The notes: generated by a model from the letters alone, not told the origin. DNA of 64,000 nt from an uncultured Muribaculaceae bacterium (GCA_910578075.1 CAJTPK010000008.1:1-64000); one strand, 5' to 3'. Numbered from the stretch's first letter, positions 35,047 through 44,070 are shown. Made by a program: numbers and translations.

Positions 35047-36216
35047 ATGATTTTAGCAAGCGATTATTCATTTGGCCAGTTCATGAGCTCTACGGTTGAG
35101 TCTTTCTGGAAATTCACAGGTTTTTACAACTGTGAAGTCACCAATCTTATAATGCTCGCCGTCGGCTGCTTCTTTGTCTGGCTCGCCATAAAGAAAAACT
35201 TTGAGCCGCTTCTCCTTGTGCCCATCGGATTTGGAATGCTTCTTGGAAACATTCCTTTCCAGGCAGGCATGGAGATCGGCATATATGAGGAGGGTTCTGT
35301 CCTCAACATCCTTTACAATGGTGTTGAAAAAGGCTGGTACCCACCATTGATATTCCTTGGTATCGGAGCGATGACAGACTTCTCCGCACTCCTTGCCAAT
35401 CCAAAGCTTATGATTATCGGGGCATGTGCACAGTTCGGTATCTTCGGTGCTTATATGCTCGCATTGCTCTGCGGTTTCGATCCCCTTTCAGCAGGTTGTG
35501 TGGCAATCATCGGTGGTGCAGACGGACCTACGGCAATCTTCACTACATCTAAGCTCAATCCGGCGCTCCTCGGTGCTGTTGCGGTATCTGCCTATTCATA
35601 CATGGCTCTGATTCCGCTCATCCAGCCACCGCTCATGAGGCTTTTCACAACTCAGAAAGAGCGTCAGATCAAAATGAAACCGGTGCGCGTAGTCAGCCAG
35701 AGCGAGAAGATTATCTTCCCTATCGTGGGTGTGATGCTCACCTGCTTTGTAGTGCCATCCGCGATTCCATTGCTCGGTATGCTTTTCTTCGGAAACCTGC
35801 TGCGCGAGAGTGGTGTGACATCCCGTCTTGCCAAAACTGCAAGCAATGCTATGACAGACATTGTCACTATACTGCTCGGACTCACTGTAGGAGCATCTAC
35901 ACAGGCCGACAAATTCCTCACTCTCGATACGCTCCTGATATTTGGACTTGGTTTCGCTGCTTTCATCATAGCGTCATCCGCTGGTGTTCTCTCTGTAAAG
36001 ATATTCAATCTTTTCTTACGCCCCGGAAAGAAAATCAATCCGCTTATCGGCAATGCCGGAGTATCAGCTGTGCCAATGGCAGCGCGTATTTCCAATAATC
36101 TTGGTTTGGAGTATGATCCCACCAACTATCTGCTCATGCATGCCATGGGTCCGAACGTTGCCGGGGTTATCGGTTCTGCGGTAGCAGCCGGTGTCCTGCT
36201 CAGCTTCCTCGGTTGA
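35047..36216 (+). CDS. mmdB: Na+-translocating decarboxylase beta subunit
   Basis: The 389-residue polytopic protein (about ten hydrophobic segments) releases CO2 from carboxybiotin and exports Na+. Family signatures include IGGADGPTAIFTTSKL with the essential aspartate and GNAGVSAVPMAARISNN near the C-terminus. Last gene of the operon. The palindromic repeat at 36227-36268 and a second hairpin at 36278-36320 follow the stop. Confidence 0.96.
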   Translation: MILASDYSFGQFMSSTVESFWKFTGFYNCEVTNLIMLAVGCFFVWLAIKKNFEPLLLVPIGFGMLLGNIPFQAGMEIGIYEEGSVLNILYNGVEKGWYPPLIFLGIGAMTDFSALLANPKLMIIGACAQFGIFGAYMLALLCGFDPLSAGCVAIIGGADGPTAIFTTSKLNPALLGAVAVSAYSYMALIPLIQPPLMRLFTTQKERQIKMKPVRVVSQSEKIIFPIVGVMLTCFVVPSAIPLLGMLFFGNLLRESGVTSRLAKTASNAMTDIVTILLGLTVGASTQADKFLTLDTLLIFGLGFAAFIIASSAGVLSVKIFNLFLRPGKKINPLIGNAGVSAVPMAARISNNLGLEYDPTNYLLMHAMGPNVAGVIGSAVAAGVLLSFLG

Positions 36217-36226
36217 TTCTAACCTT

Positions 36227-36268
36227 AGAGTCCGCCCCTAAAGCCAAAATTTTTATGAGACGGACTCT
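36227..36268 (+). repeat. Post-stop palindrome, copy 2
   Basis: Arms AGAGTCCG and CGGACTCT flank CCCTAAAGCCAAAATTTT. It begins eleven bases after the mmdB stop and has the same orientation relative to the upstream gene as copies 1, 3 and 4. Confidence 0.75.
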
Positions 36269-36277
36269 TAATATTTA

Positions 36278-36320
36278 GCAACCTCCGCGTAGAGTATATT
36301 TACTCAAACGCGGAGGTTGC
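36278..36320 (+). terminator. Terminator of the decarboxylase operon
   Basis: A perfect 12-bp GC-rich stem, GCAACCTCCGCG with CGCGGAGGTTGC, encloses a 19-base loop and is followed by TTGTTTT. It stands right behind the palindromic repeat, giving two hairpins in tandem. The remaining 185 bases up to 36505 are AT-rich and hold no gene. Confidence 0.8.
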
Positions 36321-36505
36321 TTGTTTTAAAACCACTTCAGAACACGTGCTTCTTGCAAATTTTAGCACGCTCCCCTATTTTTTTCAAAAAAATTGATTGT
36401 GACTATTGAAAAATAACAATAAATAAATTAATTTCGCATTAAATATAAGAACACGCCTTGATAATGCAACCGGGGCATAAAATTTGATGAAAAAGTAAAC
36501 AAAAT

Positions 36506-37051
36506 ATGGTATACAGATTCAAACTTGTTAGCGATGAAGTCAGCAACTTCGCAAGGGAAATAGAGATTGATTCGGAAAACACCTTTCTCCAACTCCGCAA
36601 TGCCGTTCTCGACAGTGTGGATTTTACAAAAGATGAACTCGACTCATTCTTCCTCTGCGATGACGACTGGCAGAAACAGGAAGAAATCACTCTGGAAGAT
36701 ATGGGACACAGTGCAAGCGATACTGACACATGGATTATGGACGACACCCCGCTCAGCGAGCTGATCGAGGATGAGGGACAGCGTCTTATATTTGTGTTTG
36801 ACTATCTCACAGAGCGCTCATTTTTTATGGAACTCAAAGAAGTATACCCGGGCAGATCTCTGGTTGACCCCGTGTGCACATTCAAGAAAGGGAAAGCACC
36901 CAAACAATCAGTAGACTTGGATGAATTTGATAAAAAAATTGATCTGAGAGCACAAGATAAGATAGAAGATCTTGATATCGATGTTTTCAGCACAGATGAT
37001 TTTAATGAAGAAGATCTTGGTGATGGCTTCGATATCATGAATATCAACTGA
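36506..37051 (+). CDS. pRiA4b ORF-3-like protein
   Basis: The 181-residue acidic protein belongs to the pRiA4b ORF-3/IS1096 TnpR-like family (PF07929): MVYRFKLVSDEVSNFAREIE at the start, then FFLCDDDWQKQEEITLEDM and RLIFVFDYLTERSFFMEL. Despite the family name no mobile element is seen here, and homologues are widespread in Bacteroidetes chromosomes; the biochemical role is unknown. The C-terminal third is very acidic (Asp/Glu-rich). It is convergent with the gene at 37145. Confidence 0.85.
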   Translation: MVYRFKLVSDEVSNFAREIEIDSENTFLQLRNAVLDSVDFTKDELDSFFLCDDDWQKQEEITLEDMGHSASDTDTWIMDDTPLSELIEDEGQRLIFVFDYLTERSFFMELKEVYPGRSLVDPVCTFKKGKAPKQSVDLDEFDKKIDLRAQDKIEDLDIDVFSTDDFNEEDLGDGFDIMNIN

Positions 37052-37077
37052 TAAGTAGTTGTCCCAATTTAAATAAA

Positions 37078-37122
37078 CAAAACGATTCGGCCCGGATAAT
37101 TTATCCGGGCCGAATCGTTTTG
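37078..37122. terminator. 22-bp perfect-stem bidirectional terminator
   Basis: Positions 37078-37099 and 37101-37122 are reverse complements with the GC core CGGCCCGGAT and A/T runs at the base. It lies between two convergent genes and can serve both. Confidence 0.9.
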
Positions 37123-37144
37123 TCTATTCCGCAATTCAAAGTGA

Positions 37145-37483
37145 CTAACGTCCGAATAATTTGCCGAACAATGACTGTGGCTTTTCCGGGCGGATATGCA
37201 CTCGGAGCTGATTATCTTCCTTAGCGAAAAAAAGAATATGTGACCTGAATACAAATGCAATCATTCTGTCGAATTCAAGTATGCCGTATATACTCCTTTT
37301 CAAAAACATACGGAAAGGATTAAATTCTTCGAGATCTTCAACAACAATTTCCATCTCATCGGATGAAATATTATGATTCTCCTTCAGTATACTCAAATAA
37401 CGGTCAAGCCCAAGCTCGGCAATGTTTTTACAGGGCTTGGTATATTTCTTATATATCTCTTTGATAACTTGATCAGTAATCAT
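37145..37483 (-). CDS. Conserved small protein of unknown function
   Basis: The 112-residue protein (MITDQVIKEIYKKYTKPCKN) appears soluble, with an alpha-helical N-terminal half and a hydrophobic strand-rich second half (IAFVFRSHILFFAKEDNQL), ending in FGKLFGR. It lies between the serine palmitoyltransferase gene and the pRiA4b-like gene. I recognise no catalytic motif. Codon use and size look like a real gene, and it is bounded by a terminator on its 3' side. Confidence 0.7.
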   Translation of the reverse strand: MITDQVIKEIYKKYTKPCKNIAELGLDRYLSILKENHNISSDEMEIVVEDLEEFNPFRMFLKRSIYGILEFDRMIAFVFRSHILFFAKEDNQLRVHIRPEKPQSLFGKLFGR

Positions 37484-37575
37484 GGCTTTGAACGTTAGGC
37501 TATCTCCAATATGGATTAGTCGGATGGATTCAATATAATAACACGCGAACCGCCAGGATTGTTCATTTCACTAAA

Positions 37576-37618
37576 GACCCCACACAACTCGGCATGTATG
37601 CTTTGTAAGTGCGGGGTC
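37576..37618 (-). terminator. Hairpin after the serine palmitoyltransferase gene
   Basis: Arms GACCCCACAC and GTGCGGGGTC (one mismatch) lie 35 bases beyond the stop of the minus-strand gene. The T-run on the minus strand is short, so the hairpin is a moderate candidate. Confidence 0.5.
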
Positions 37619-37652
37619 AATATCGTGCGGCTCACAGGAGCCGATTTGCTTG

Positions 37653-38840
37653 CTATTTCAGCAGGTCATATTTCTTAAACACCTTCTCTATGGCCTCAAG
37701 CGAACGGGTCACCTGATCTTTGGTATGTGTTGCCATCAGGGAGTAACGGATGAGGGTATCATGAGGAGCCACAGCCGGTGACACAACTGGATTCACAAAC
37801 ACACCTTCATCAAGCAGGTCGCGAGTAACATGGAAGGTCTTGTAGTCATCTCTTATGAACAGGGGTATGATGGGTGTTGATGTATTACCAATCTCGCAAC
37901 CCATAGCCCTGAAATTCTCAAGAGCATAATTTGTAATGTCCCATAGATGCTTCTGGCGCTCCGGTTCTGCTATCATGATGTCAAGAGCTGCACTTGCCGC
38001 AGCTGTTGATGCCGGAGTGATGGAAGCTGTAAAAATATAGGAGCGCGAATGATGGCGGAGATAATTTGTGATAACTTTATCAGTTGCGATAAAACCGCCT
38101 AATGATGCGAACGATTTGCTGAATGTTCCCATGATCAGGTCTACGTCATCAGTTACACCGAAATGATTGCATGTGCCCCTGCCTCCTTCACCGAATACAC
38201 CGATGCCGTGGGCTTCATCTACCATCACTGTAGCGTTGTATTTCTTGGCAAGACGTATGATTTCAGGAAGATTAGCAACATCGCCCTCCATTGAGAACAC
38301 TCCGTCAGTAACAATCAGTTTGACTTTATCTGGATCACATTTCTTCAGCTGAGTCTCAAGCGACGCCATGTCATTATGACGATATTTGAGATAATTGGAG
38401 AAAGAAAGCCTGCGTCCTTCTATAATCGAGGCGTGATCCTGCTCGTCAAGAATGATATAATCCTCTCGTCCTGTAAGAGTCGAGACGACTCCGAGATTCA
38501 CCCCGAAACCGGTGGAATAAATCATGGCGTCCTCTTTCCCTACATAATCTGCTATTTTTGCCTCAAATTCCTTATGGATATCAAGTGTTCCGTTAAGGAA
38601 AGGTGAACCGGCCATACCTGTGCCATACTTTTTTGTCGCCTCAATGGCTGCTTCGATGACCTTGGGATGGTTGGTGAGACCCATATAGCTGTTGGAGCCG
38701 AACATCAGCACTTTCTTACCATGCATCATCACTTCTGTGTTCTGCTCGCTCGAAATAGCGCGGAAATAGGGATAGACACCTGCGGCCTTCGCTTTCTGAG
38801 GAGCGTCATAGACCGATAGTTTCTCTTGCAAAAGTTTCAT
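37653..38840 (-). CDS. spt: Serine palmitoyltransferase (alpha-oxoamine synthase)
   Basis: The 395-residue PLP enzyme condenses serine with palmitoyl-CoA, the first step of sphingolipid synthesis in Bacteroidales. Matches to bacterial SPT include FGSNSYMGLTNHP, GSPFLNGTLDIHKEFE, ILDEQDHASIIEG, VDEAHGIGVFGEGGRG and the PLP lysine in GTFSKSFASLGG, plus RSYIFTASITPA. These fit SPT better than glycine C-acetyltransferase or BioF, which belong to the same fold. Start at ATG 38840 (MKLLQEKLSVYD); the frame is open 25 codons further but that extension is unlike the family. Confidence 0.85.
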   Translation of the reverse strand: MKLLQEKLSVYDAPQKAKAAGVYPYFRAISSEQNTEVMMHGKKVLMFGSNSYMGLTNHPKVIEAAIEATKKYGTGMAGSPFLNGTLDIHKEFEAKIADYVGKEDAMIYSTGFGVNLGVVSTLTGREDYIILDEQDHASIIEGRRLSFSNYLKYRHNDMASLETQLKKCDPDKVKLIVTDGVFSMEGDVANLPEIIRLAKKYNATVMVDEAHGIGVFGEGGRGTCNHFGVTDDVDLIMGTFSKSFASLGGFIATDKVITNYLRHHSRSYIFTASITPASTAAASAALDIMIAEPERQKHLWDITNYALENFRAMGCEIGNTSTPIIPLFIRDDYKTFHVTRDLLDEGVFVNPVVSPAVAPHDTLIRYSLMATHTKDQVTRSLEAIEKVFKKYDLLK

Positions 38841-38946
38841 ATATATTTTTCTATATGGAGTTGACACGCGCCGGAAAGACGTATTATCTTGATTACTCAC
38901 TCCGGTGGGCGCCATCTTTCGTTATAGGTGAAATCAAATCAGAATA

Positions 38947-38954
38947 CAAAGTTA
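38947..38954 (-). promoter_or_regulatory. -7 element of spt
   Basis: TAACTTTG on the minus strand, about 107 bases before the chosen ATG. It is divergent from the GH43 promoter at 38987-38994. Confidence 0.55.
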
Positions 38955-38986
38955 ACAATTTTTCAATAAATATCACAGAATTTGCT

Positions 38987-38994
38987 TATTTTTG
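38987..38994 (+). promoter_or_regulatory. -7 element of the GH43-like gene
   Basis: TATTTTTG places transcription start near 39001, so the true ATG is 39051 and not the upstream in-frame ATG at 38982. Confidence 0.6.
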
Positions 38995-39050
38995 CAAAAA
39001 AAATTAACGCATTTTTCATAAAGAGTCTAACCCATAAACGTATTTCATCT

Positions 39051-40133
39051 ATGAAAAAATCTGCTTTATTGGCATTTGCGGCTGCTGCAGCTATCGGTAC
39101 CTCTCCCCTTTCAGCGGCAAACGTAATCCCTTCCGAGAAAGATATGTCTGCCTACCTTCTCGTTTATTTTTCCGATTCTGATCACAGCATCCATTTCGCG
39201 GTTAGCCGCGATGGATACAGCTTCACAGCTGTCAACGATAATCGCCCTGTCATTGCCGGCGACACTCTTGCTGATCAGAGGGGAATAAGGGATCCACATA
39301 TATACCGTGGACCTGACGGTAATTTTTATATGGCCCTGACAGATCTCCATATTTATGCAAAGAAGCATGGATTGAGAGATACGGAATGGGAACGACCCGA
39401 TGAATATGGCTGGGGCAACAATCGAGGTCTCGTTCTGATGAAATCATCTGATCTGATTAATTGGACTCACAACGAGACTCGACTCGACAAATTATTTCCC
39501 GAGGAATTCGGAGAAATCGGTTGCGCATGGGCTCCTCAGACCATCTACGACCCGGAGCGAGATGCCATGATGGTCTATTTCACTATCCGTAAAAAAGGTG
39601 AGCATCTTAAAAATGCAACAAAGGATGAGCGAAAAACCCGCCTCTATTATGCATATACCGATAAAGATTTTACAAAACTTGTCACAAAACCGGAAAAACT
39701 GTATGAATATCCGGATGAAGATATCCAGGTGCTGGATGCCGACATCTGCCCTCTTCCAAATGGAGGATACGCCATGACATACGTGGCACAGGAGAATCCC
39801 GGAGGAATCAAGATTGCTTTTTCTGACAAAATAAATTCAGGCTACAACTACATTCCCACACAAATTGACGGTGAACCCAAGGGCTGCGAGGCACCCAATG
39901 TCTGGAAACGCATCGGAGAGAACAGATGGGTTGTGATGTACGATGTGTTCAGCATCAGCCCTCATAACTTCGGTTTTGTAGAGACCACAGATTTCAAAAC
40001 CTTCATTCCCATTGGTCATTTCAATGATGGTCCGATGAAATCCACCAATTTTACAAGTCCCAAGCACGGCGCGGTGATTCAGATCACATCAGAGGAGGCT
40101 GACAGGCTTGAAAAGCACTTTTGCCAAAAGTGA
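39051..40133 (+). CDS. Secreted GH43-like glycosidase (five-bladed propeller)
   Basis: The 360-residue protein starts with a signal peptide (MKKSALLAFAAAAAIGTSPL, cleavage after SAA). The mature part has beta-propeller repeats with GH43-type features: AYLLVYFSDSDHS, RGIRDPHIYRGPDGNFYMAL with a probable catalytic Asp, and WAPQTIYDPERDAMMVYFT. GH43 enzymes cleave arabinan, xylan or galactan side chains. Neither substrate nor nearby polysaccharide-utilisation genes can be identified. It should act in the periplasm or outside. Confidence 0.75.
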   Translation: MKKSALLAFAAAAAIGTSPLSAANVIPSEKDMSAYLLVYFSDSDHSIHFAVSRDGYSFTAVNDNRPVIAGDTLADQRGIRDPHIYRGPDGNFYMALTDLHIYAKKHGLRDTEWERPDEYGWGNNRGLVLMKSSDLINWTHNETRLDKLFPEEFGEIGCAWAPQTIYDPERDAMMVYFTIRKKGEHLKNATKDERKTRLYYAYTDKDFTKLVTKPEKLYEYPDEDIQVLDADICPLPNGGYAMTYVAQENPGGIKIAFSDKINSGYNYIPTQIDGEPKGCEAPNVWKRIGENRWVVMYDVFSISPHNFGFVETTDFKTFIPIGHFNDGPMKSTNFTSPKHGAVIQITSEEADRLEKHFCQK

Positions 40134-40261
40134 CAAAGAAAGCCGAAGGCATAACATCAGATCTTGACAAAATTTAACCACCGAATACTCAATTATTTAC
40201 AAAAAATTTGTAAAAATTTATATTACGAGCAAAATTTTTAGCACATGATTTGTTAATATAT

Positions 40262-40318
40262 TGTGTGAACGATGTGCGAAACACCGTGATGAGCGCAGTC
40301 AAGCATATCGTTCACACA
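40262..40318 (+). promoter_or_regulatory. Long inverted repeat in the dnaK leader region
   Basis: TGTGTGAACGAT (40262-40273) and ATCGTTCACACA (40307-40318) are perfect 12-bp inverted repeats 33 bases apart, 51 bases before dnaK. The repeat does not match CIRCE. It could be a heat-shock operator or an RNA stem in the leader. The remainder of the 235-base gap between the GH43-like gene and dnaK is AT-rich without a gene. Confidence 0.5.
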
Positions 40319-40368
40319 TAATAAAACGATAGAAATTAGAATATTAACATAAAAATCTTATAGAAATC

Positions 40369-42267
40369 ATGGGAAAAATTATTGGTATTGACTTAGGAAC
40401 TACCAACAGCTGCGTAGCTGTGCTCGAAGGTAAAGACCCTGTAGTGATCCCTAACAATGAAGGACGCAACACCACTCCTTCCGTAGTGGCATTTGTTGAC
40501 GGTGGTGAAAGAAAAGTTGGAGACCCGGCAAAACGTCAGGCCATCACCAATCCAACCCGCACTATATATTCAATCAAAAGATTCATGGGTGAGAAATGCG
40601 ATCAGGTCACAGATGAGATCAAGCGCGTTCCTTACAAAGTAGTTTGCCAGAACGATATGCCTAAAGTGGATATCGACGGACGTGACTACACTCCGCAGGA
40701 GATTTCAGCCATGATTCTTCAGAAAATGAAGAAAACCGCTGAGGATTATCTCGGACAGCAGGTAACTGAAGCAATCATTACAGTGCCCGCATATTTTGAT
40801 GATTCACAGCGTCAGGCTACAAAAGACGCAGGTGAGATCGCAGGTCTTAAGGTTATGCGTATAATCAACGAGCCTACCGCCGCCGCTCTCGCATATGGTC
40901 TTGACAAATCAAACAAGGAACAGAAAATCGCAGTGTTCGACCTTGGTGGCGGTACATTCGATATCTCTATCCTCGAACTCGGTGACGGTGTCTTCGAGGT
41001 GAAATCTACCAACGGTGATACACACCTCGGTGGTGATGACTTCGACCATGTGATCATCGACTGGCTTGCAGACGAATTCAAGAATGATGAAGGTGTTGAC
41101 CTACGTCTGGATCCTATGGCTATGCAACGTCTAAAAGAGGCTGCAGAAAAAGCAAAGATTGAACTTTCAAGCTCTACTTCCACAGAGATCAACCTCCCCT
41201 ACATCACAGCAACCGCTTCCGGTCCTAAACACCTGGTAAAAACACTTACACGTGCCAAGTTCGAGCAACTTGCATCAAAACTCATCGATGCCGTTAAAGC
41301 TCCTTGTGTCAAGGCTCTTCAGGATGCTGGCATGACTGCGGCTGAAGTTGATGAAGTTATCCTTGTGGGTGGTTCTACACGTATACCTGCAATTCAGGCT
41401 AAAGTTAAAGAAATCTTTGGCAAAGAACCTAACAAGGGTGTAAATCCTGACGAGGTTGTGGCAATTGGTGCAGCCATCCAGGGTGGTGTGCTCAGCGGTG
41501 ATGTGAAAGACGTGCTTCTTCTTGATGTCGTTCCATTGTCAATCGGTATCGAAACAATGGGTGGTGTCATGACAAAGCTTATCGATGCCAACACGACCAT
41601 CCCGACTCGTAAGAGCGAGGTATTCTCCACTGCAGCTGATAATCAGCCGGAGGTTACAATCCGTGTTCTTCAGGGTGAGCGTCCTATGGCAGCAGACGAC
41701 AAACTCCTTGGTGAATTCAACCTTGGTGGTATCGCTCCCGCACCGCGTGGCGTTCCTCAGATTGAGGTGACTTTCGAAGTTGACGCCAACGGTATCCTCA
41801 ATGTTACTGCTAAAGATAAAGCAACCGGCAAAGAGCAGTCAATCCGCATCGAGGCATCCAGCGGTCTTAGCGACACAGAGATTCAGCGCATGCGCGATGA
41901 GGCAAAAGCCAATGAAGAGGCTGACAAGAAGGCTAAGGAGCGTGCAGACAAATTAAATCATGCCGACTCCGTAATCTTCCAGACTGAGAAACAGTTGTCA
42001 GAGCTTGGCGACAAGATTCCGGCAGACAAGAAAGCTGCAATCGAATCAGCCCTTGAGAAACTGAAAGAGGTTCACAAGAATCAGCTCGTAGAGGATGTTG
42101 ACTCAGCTGTCAAAGCTGTGACAGATGCATTCCAGGCAGCATCACAGGACATCTACAACGCACAGCAGGCAGCTGGCGCAGGTGCCCAGGCCGGTCCTCA
42201 GAACGCACAGCCGAACCACGACCAGGAGAAGGACATCACAGACGTTGACTTCGAGGAAGTGAAGTAA
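40369..42267 (+). CDS. dnaK: Chaperone DnaK (Hsp70)
   Basis: The 632-residue Hsp70 has the ATPase signatures IGIDLGTTNSCVAV, IFDLGGG-type motif VFDLGGGTFDISIL and VILVGGSTRIPAIQ, a substrate-binding domain from about 385 and a helical lid ending in DVDFEEVK. It folds nascent and stress-damaged proteins with DnaJ and GrpE, whose genes are not here. The last 18 bases of the gene recur 1.5 kb downstream (43717-43734), bracketing an inserted ATPase gene. Confidence 0.98.
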   Translation: MGKIIGIDLGTTNSCVAVLEGKDPVVIPNNEGRNTTPSVVAFVDGGERKVGDPAKRQAITNPTRTIYSIKRFMGEKCDQVTDEIKRVPYKVVCQNDMPKVDIDGRDYTPQEISAMILQKMKKTAEDYLGQQVTEAIITVPAYFDDSQRQATKDAGEIAGLKVMRIINEPTAAALAYGLDKSNKEQKIAVFDLGGGTFDISILELGDGVFEVKSTNGDTHLGGDDFDHVIIDWLADEFKNDEGVDLRLDPMAMQRLKEAAEKAKIELSSSTSTEINLPYITATASGPKHLVKTLTRAKFEQLASKLIDAVKAPCVKALQDAGMTAAEVDEVILVGGSTRIPAIQAKVKEIFGKEPNKGVNPDEVVAIGAAIQGGVLSGDVKDVLLLDVVPLSIGIETMGGVMTKLIDANTTIPTRKSEVFSTAADNQPEVTIRVLQGERPMAADDKLLGEFNLGGIAPAPRGVPQIEVTFEVDANGILNVTAKDKATGKEQSIRIEASSGLSDTEIQRMRDEAKANEEADKKAKERADKLNHADSVIFQTEKQLSELGDKIPADKKAAIESALEKLKEVHKNQLVEDVDSAVKAVTDAFQAASQDIYNAQQAAGAGAQAGPQNAQPNHDQEKDITDVDFEEVK

Positions 42268-42295
42268 TGTAACTAAATACATATAAATCTATCTA

Positions 42296-42330
42296 AAAAG
42301 GGTTGCAGTCCTTACGATTGCAACCCTTTT
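42296..42330 (+). terminator. dnaK terminator
   Basis: Arms AAAAGGGTTGCA and TGCAACCCTTTT (12 bp, perfect) with an 11-base loop followed by further T lie 29 bases after the dnaK stop. Confidence 0.9.
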
Positions 42331-42439
42331 TGTATGGATTATTCTTTTTTATTTTGATGAAAGTGACATATGAAGGTGCCATAAAGCTTACAGAAATTTT
42401 TGAGCATAAATATTTTTTTGATATATTCAAAACAATAGC

Positions 42440-42447
42440 TATATTTG
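42440..42447 (+). promoter_or_regulatory. -7 element of the DUF4143 ATPase gene
   Basis: TATATTTG lies 15 bases before the ATG at 42463, which rules out the TTG at 42445 as start because it overlaps the promoter. Confidence 0.55.
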
Positions 42448-42462
42448 CGAAAACTTTTGAAT

Positions 42463-43671
42463 ATGATTAAAACAATAGAAAATATCCCGAGACCAAAATA
42501 TCTTGATAAGATTTTGAGATATGAAGCTAAGGGTGTAATAAAAGTGCTGACAGGGCAACGGCGCGTTGGGAAGAGCTGCATACTAAATTCCGTTGAGGAA
42601 AAAATTCGCCAGTCATCACCAACGGCCAATTACATTCGCATCAATCTCGAGGATTTCGCTTTTTCTCATATCAAAAGCGCGTCGGATTTAAACGAGGAAA
42701 TTGTCAGGCAACTGTCAGATTCATCTATGAACTATATATTCATTGATGAAATCCAAGAGATTAAGGAATTTGACAAGGTTATTCGTTCCCTATGCCTTGA
42801 CGAGCGGAACGACATCTATGTCACAGGAAGCAATTCATCAATGCTGTCTTCAGAAATCGCCTCGCGGCTTGCCGGACGAAGCGTCGAGATTAAAGTGCAT
42901 CCTCTTTGCTACGATGAGTTTCTTCTGTTTCATTCACTTGAAGATTCAGACGAAAGCATAGACCTATATTTAAGATTTGGAGGAATGCCATATTTAAGGA
43001 ATCTGCCCCAGCGCGATACATGGAATGAATATCTCGCTGGGATTACCGATGCTTTGGTTTACCGAGACATCGTAAGCCGACATTCCATCCGCAACAATGA
43101 TTTTCTACAAAGACTCCTACTCTTCCTGGCCGACAACACAGGACAAATTTTCACTGCAAAACGGATAGCAGATTACCTGAAATCACAACGTGTAGCCGGG
43201 ACTGTGAACAGCGTGCAAACATATGCCGACTATATTTGCGATGCCTATATCACCAATAAAGTACGACGATGGGATATAGAGGGTAAGAAATTCTTTGAGA
43301 TAGGTGAAAAATATTATTTCGAAGATCTCGGAATACGCAATTCTATTATAGGTTATCGGCCTATGGATATTGTGGCTATCCTCGAAAACGCTATTTACAA
43401 CAAATTGTCAGCAGACGGTTACGATATAAAAATCGGTGTGCTTTCAAGAAACAAAGAAATTGATTTTGTTGCGGAAAAAGATGGGGAGCGTAAATACATT
43501 CAGGTTGCGGTAAATGTCCATGACAAAGCTACGGCTGACCGCGAGTTTGGCAATCTCGAATCGATTGGCGATAATTACGAAAAGTTGGTTGTTACACTAC
43601 GCGATTCGACGCCGAACACCCAGAACGGCATCAAAATGCTTTCTCTCCGAGACTTCTTAAATCTAACTTAA
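42463..43671 (+). CDS. AAA ATPase with DUF4143 domain
   Basis: The 402-residue protein shows Walker A VLTGQRRVGKSCIL, Walker B YIFIDEIQEIKEFD and sensor-like VTGSNSSMLSSE, then the DUF4143 C-terminal region with a PD-(D/E)xK-like EIDFVAE motif. This family is abundant and patchy in Bacteroidetes and archaea; its role is not established. Placed between two copies of the dnaK 3' end, it seems to be acquired. Confidence 0.88.
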   Translation: MIKTIENIPRPKYLDKILRYEAKGVIKVLTGQRRVGKSCILNSVEEKIRQSSPTANYIRINLEDFAFSHIKSASDLNEEIVRQLSDSSMNYIFIDEIQEIKEFDKVIRSLCLDERNDIYVTGSNSSMLSSEIASRLAGRSVEIKVHPLCYDEFLLFHSLEDSDESIDLYLRFGGMPYLRNLPQRDTWNEYLAGITDALVYRDIVSRHSIRNNDFLQRLLLFLADNTGQIFTAKRIADYLKSQRVAGTVNSVQTYADYICDAYITNKVRRWDIEGKKFFEIGEKYYFEDLGIRNSIIGYRPMDIVAILENAIYNKLSADGYDIKIGVLSRNKEIDFVAEKDGERKYIQVAVNVHDKATADREFGNLESIGDNYEKLVVTLRDSTPNTQNGIKMLSLRDFLNLT

Positions 43672-43763
43672 CCTATGCAGGCAGGCATAATACCCTGTTA
43701 ACCATCGATCACGATATTCGAGGAAGTGAAGTAAGGAATAATCTATAATATTATAAATTTTAT

Positions 43764-43809
43764 AATCTCCATAATTATCTCAACAAATGTTGAGATAATT
43801 ATGGAGATT
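43764..43809 (+). terminator. 22-bp hairpin containing a CTCAACA/TGTTGAG core
   Basis: Positions 43764-43785 and 43788-43809 are perfect reverse complements, followed by ATTTTTTAATTTT. The tip shares CTCAACA/TGTTGAG with the hairpins at 49034, 49823 and (degenerate) 51389. It may end the ATPase transcript. Confidence 0.75.
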
Positions 43810-43890
43810 ATTTTTTAATTTTGCCTTTCAAACTGTCACAGTTTGTAGTAATCCTTGTATCATAAATATAATTATATGTAAATTCCGATT

Positions 43891-44070
43891 ATGAACTTCA
43901 AGATTATTTGCATGATGCTTCCTTTGCTTGGTGCTTTCTGGGGAGGCTGCGCGGGCGCATACTTTAGAAGCAATAATAAAACTCAAGGAAAAAAGCTCGC
44001 ACTCTGGATTTCTGGTATTTTGAATCTGCTATTTATTATTTTCATTATGATATGGGCTTTTGACAAATGA
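43891..44070 (+). CDS. 59-residue membrane protein coupled to the regulator
   Basis: The frame from ATG 43891 (MNFKIICMMLPLLGAFWGG) to TGA 44068-44070 encodes 59 residues with two hydrophobic segments (about 3-22 and 38-56) separated by a basic loop (RSNNKTQGKK). Its stop overlaps the next gene's ATG as ATGA, so the regulator is probably translated by coupling. It might be a small membrane partner or sensor accessory. I know no homologue; the overlap and a 43821-43890 leader support it as real. Confidence 0.65.
   Translation: MNFKIICMMLPLLGAFWGGCAGAYFRSNNKTQGKKLALWISGILNLLFIIFIMIWAFDK

Larger units (their letters stand above)
42250..43734. repeat. 18-bp direct repeats bracketing the ATPase gene
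   Basis: TTCGAGGAAGTGAAGTAA occurs at 42250-42267, as the end of dnaK including its stop codon, and again at 43717-43734. The interval of 1449 bases holds only the dnaK terminator and the DUF4143 ATPase gene. This layout is what insertion at the 3' end of dnaK, with duplication of the target, would leave. No integrase or transposase lies in the interval. Confidence 0.6.

Noticed and set aside
40262..40318. CIRCE/HrcA operator before dnaK
   Set aside because: The sequence and the 33-base spacing do not match TTAGCACTC-N9-GAGTGCTAA.
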